This document shows, one piece after another, positions 20,377 to 20,449 of a DNA stretch of 20,449 bases. The notes beneath the pieces were generated by a model that did no database searches, was not told where the DNA came from, and saw only the letters and a list, made by a program, of their open reading frames with translations. The stretch is from JAYUDN01 sp043769645 (lineage in GTDB: Bacteria > Patescibacteriota > Gracilibacteria > BD1-5 > UBA2023). The position numbers and the translations under genes were made by a program. The stretch spans positions 1 to 20,449 of the forward strand of contig JAYVJC010000033.1 of the NCBI GenBank assembly GCA_043769645.1, given 5' to 3'. How positions within the stretch are numbered: position 1 is the stretch's first letter; every line of letters begins with the position of its first letter.

Positions 20377-20449
20377 CATTATTCATTATTCATTATTCAT
20401 TATTCATTATTCATTATTCATTATTCATTATTCATTATTCATTATTCAT
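20377..20449. repeat. Tandem 7-bp repeat (CATTATT)n at the window edge
   Basis: CATTATT repeats without error for about 10.4 units and runs off the end of the window, so the true length is unknown. It contains no stop-free frame of interest. A 7-bp period does not preserve frame, so a protein repeat is unlikely. Related AATGAAG/AATGAAT units follow der at 14801-14836. It may be a variable-number tandem repeat or an assembly-edge feature. Confidence 0.9.

Noticed and set aside
20377..20449. CRISPR array
   Set aside because: The repeat unit is 7 bp with no spacers.

Overview
The window reads as a chromosome fragment from a candidate phylum that decodes UGA as glycine (genetic code 25), that is Gracilibacteria (BD1-5/GN02) or Absconditabacteria (SR1). 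The evidence is internal. In every recognisable gene, in-frame TGA falls where the family has a conserved glycine, including both glycines of the first Der P-loop and the first glycine of the FtsH Walker A motif. All seven complete genes end in TAG (five) or TAA (two), and none in TGA. Under the standard code the window shatters into dozens of short ORFs. Under code 25 it resolves into eight substantial genes. The sequence alone does not decide between the two phyla.

Layout: (1) 1-320, minus strand: the 5' part of a secreted or anchored protein with a Ser/Gly/Asn-rich linker and the start of a fibronectin-III-like domain, running off the window edge. (2) 321-632: an AT-rich divergent intergenic region with a perfect 16-bp palindrome and a plausible promoter. 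(3) 633-12812, plus strand: one uninterrupted code-25 reading frame of about 4,059 codons. It encodes a giant secreted protein with a signal peptide, a gingipain-like N-terminal fold, Ig-like modules, FG-GAP/VCBS calcium-binding repeats, a DUF11-like module, a Cys-rich segment and a Leu-Pro-rich segment. (4) 12813-13248: intergenic, carrying a decayed copy of a dispersed repeat. (5) 13249-14796: der (EngA), the tandem-GTPase ribosome assembly factor. (6) 14888-15913: a three-helix membrane protein with a TraB/GumN/TIKI-like domain. (7) 16244-18199: ftsH, the membrane AAA+ zinc protease, ending at a hairpin shared with a convergent unknown gene (18252-18713, minus). (8) 19036-19308: a 90-residue unknown protein. 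(9) 19368-20099: a YgjP/DUF45 zinc metallopeptidase. (10) 20100-20449: a second copy of the dispersed repeat, then a 7-bp tandem repeat running off the edge.

Functionally there are two groups. One is the cell surface: the giant protein and the divergently transcribed FN3 protein. The other is housekeeping and membrane quality control: Der, FtsH, the TraB-like protein and the YgjP-like protein. No tRNA, rRNA, CRISPR array or transposase was seen. The most notable content is the recoding itself and the giant surface protein that standard-code annotation would break into about forty pieces. Almost no start has a Shine-Dalgarno sequence at normal spacing.
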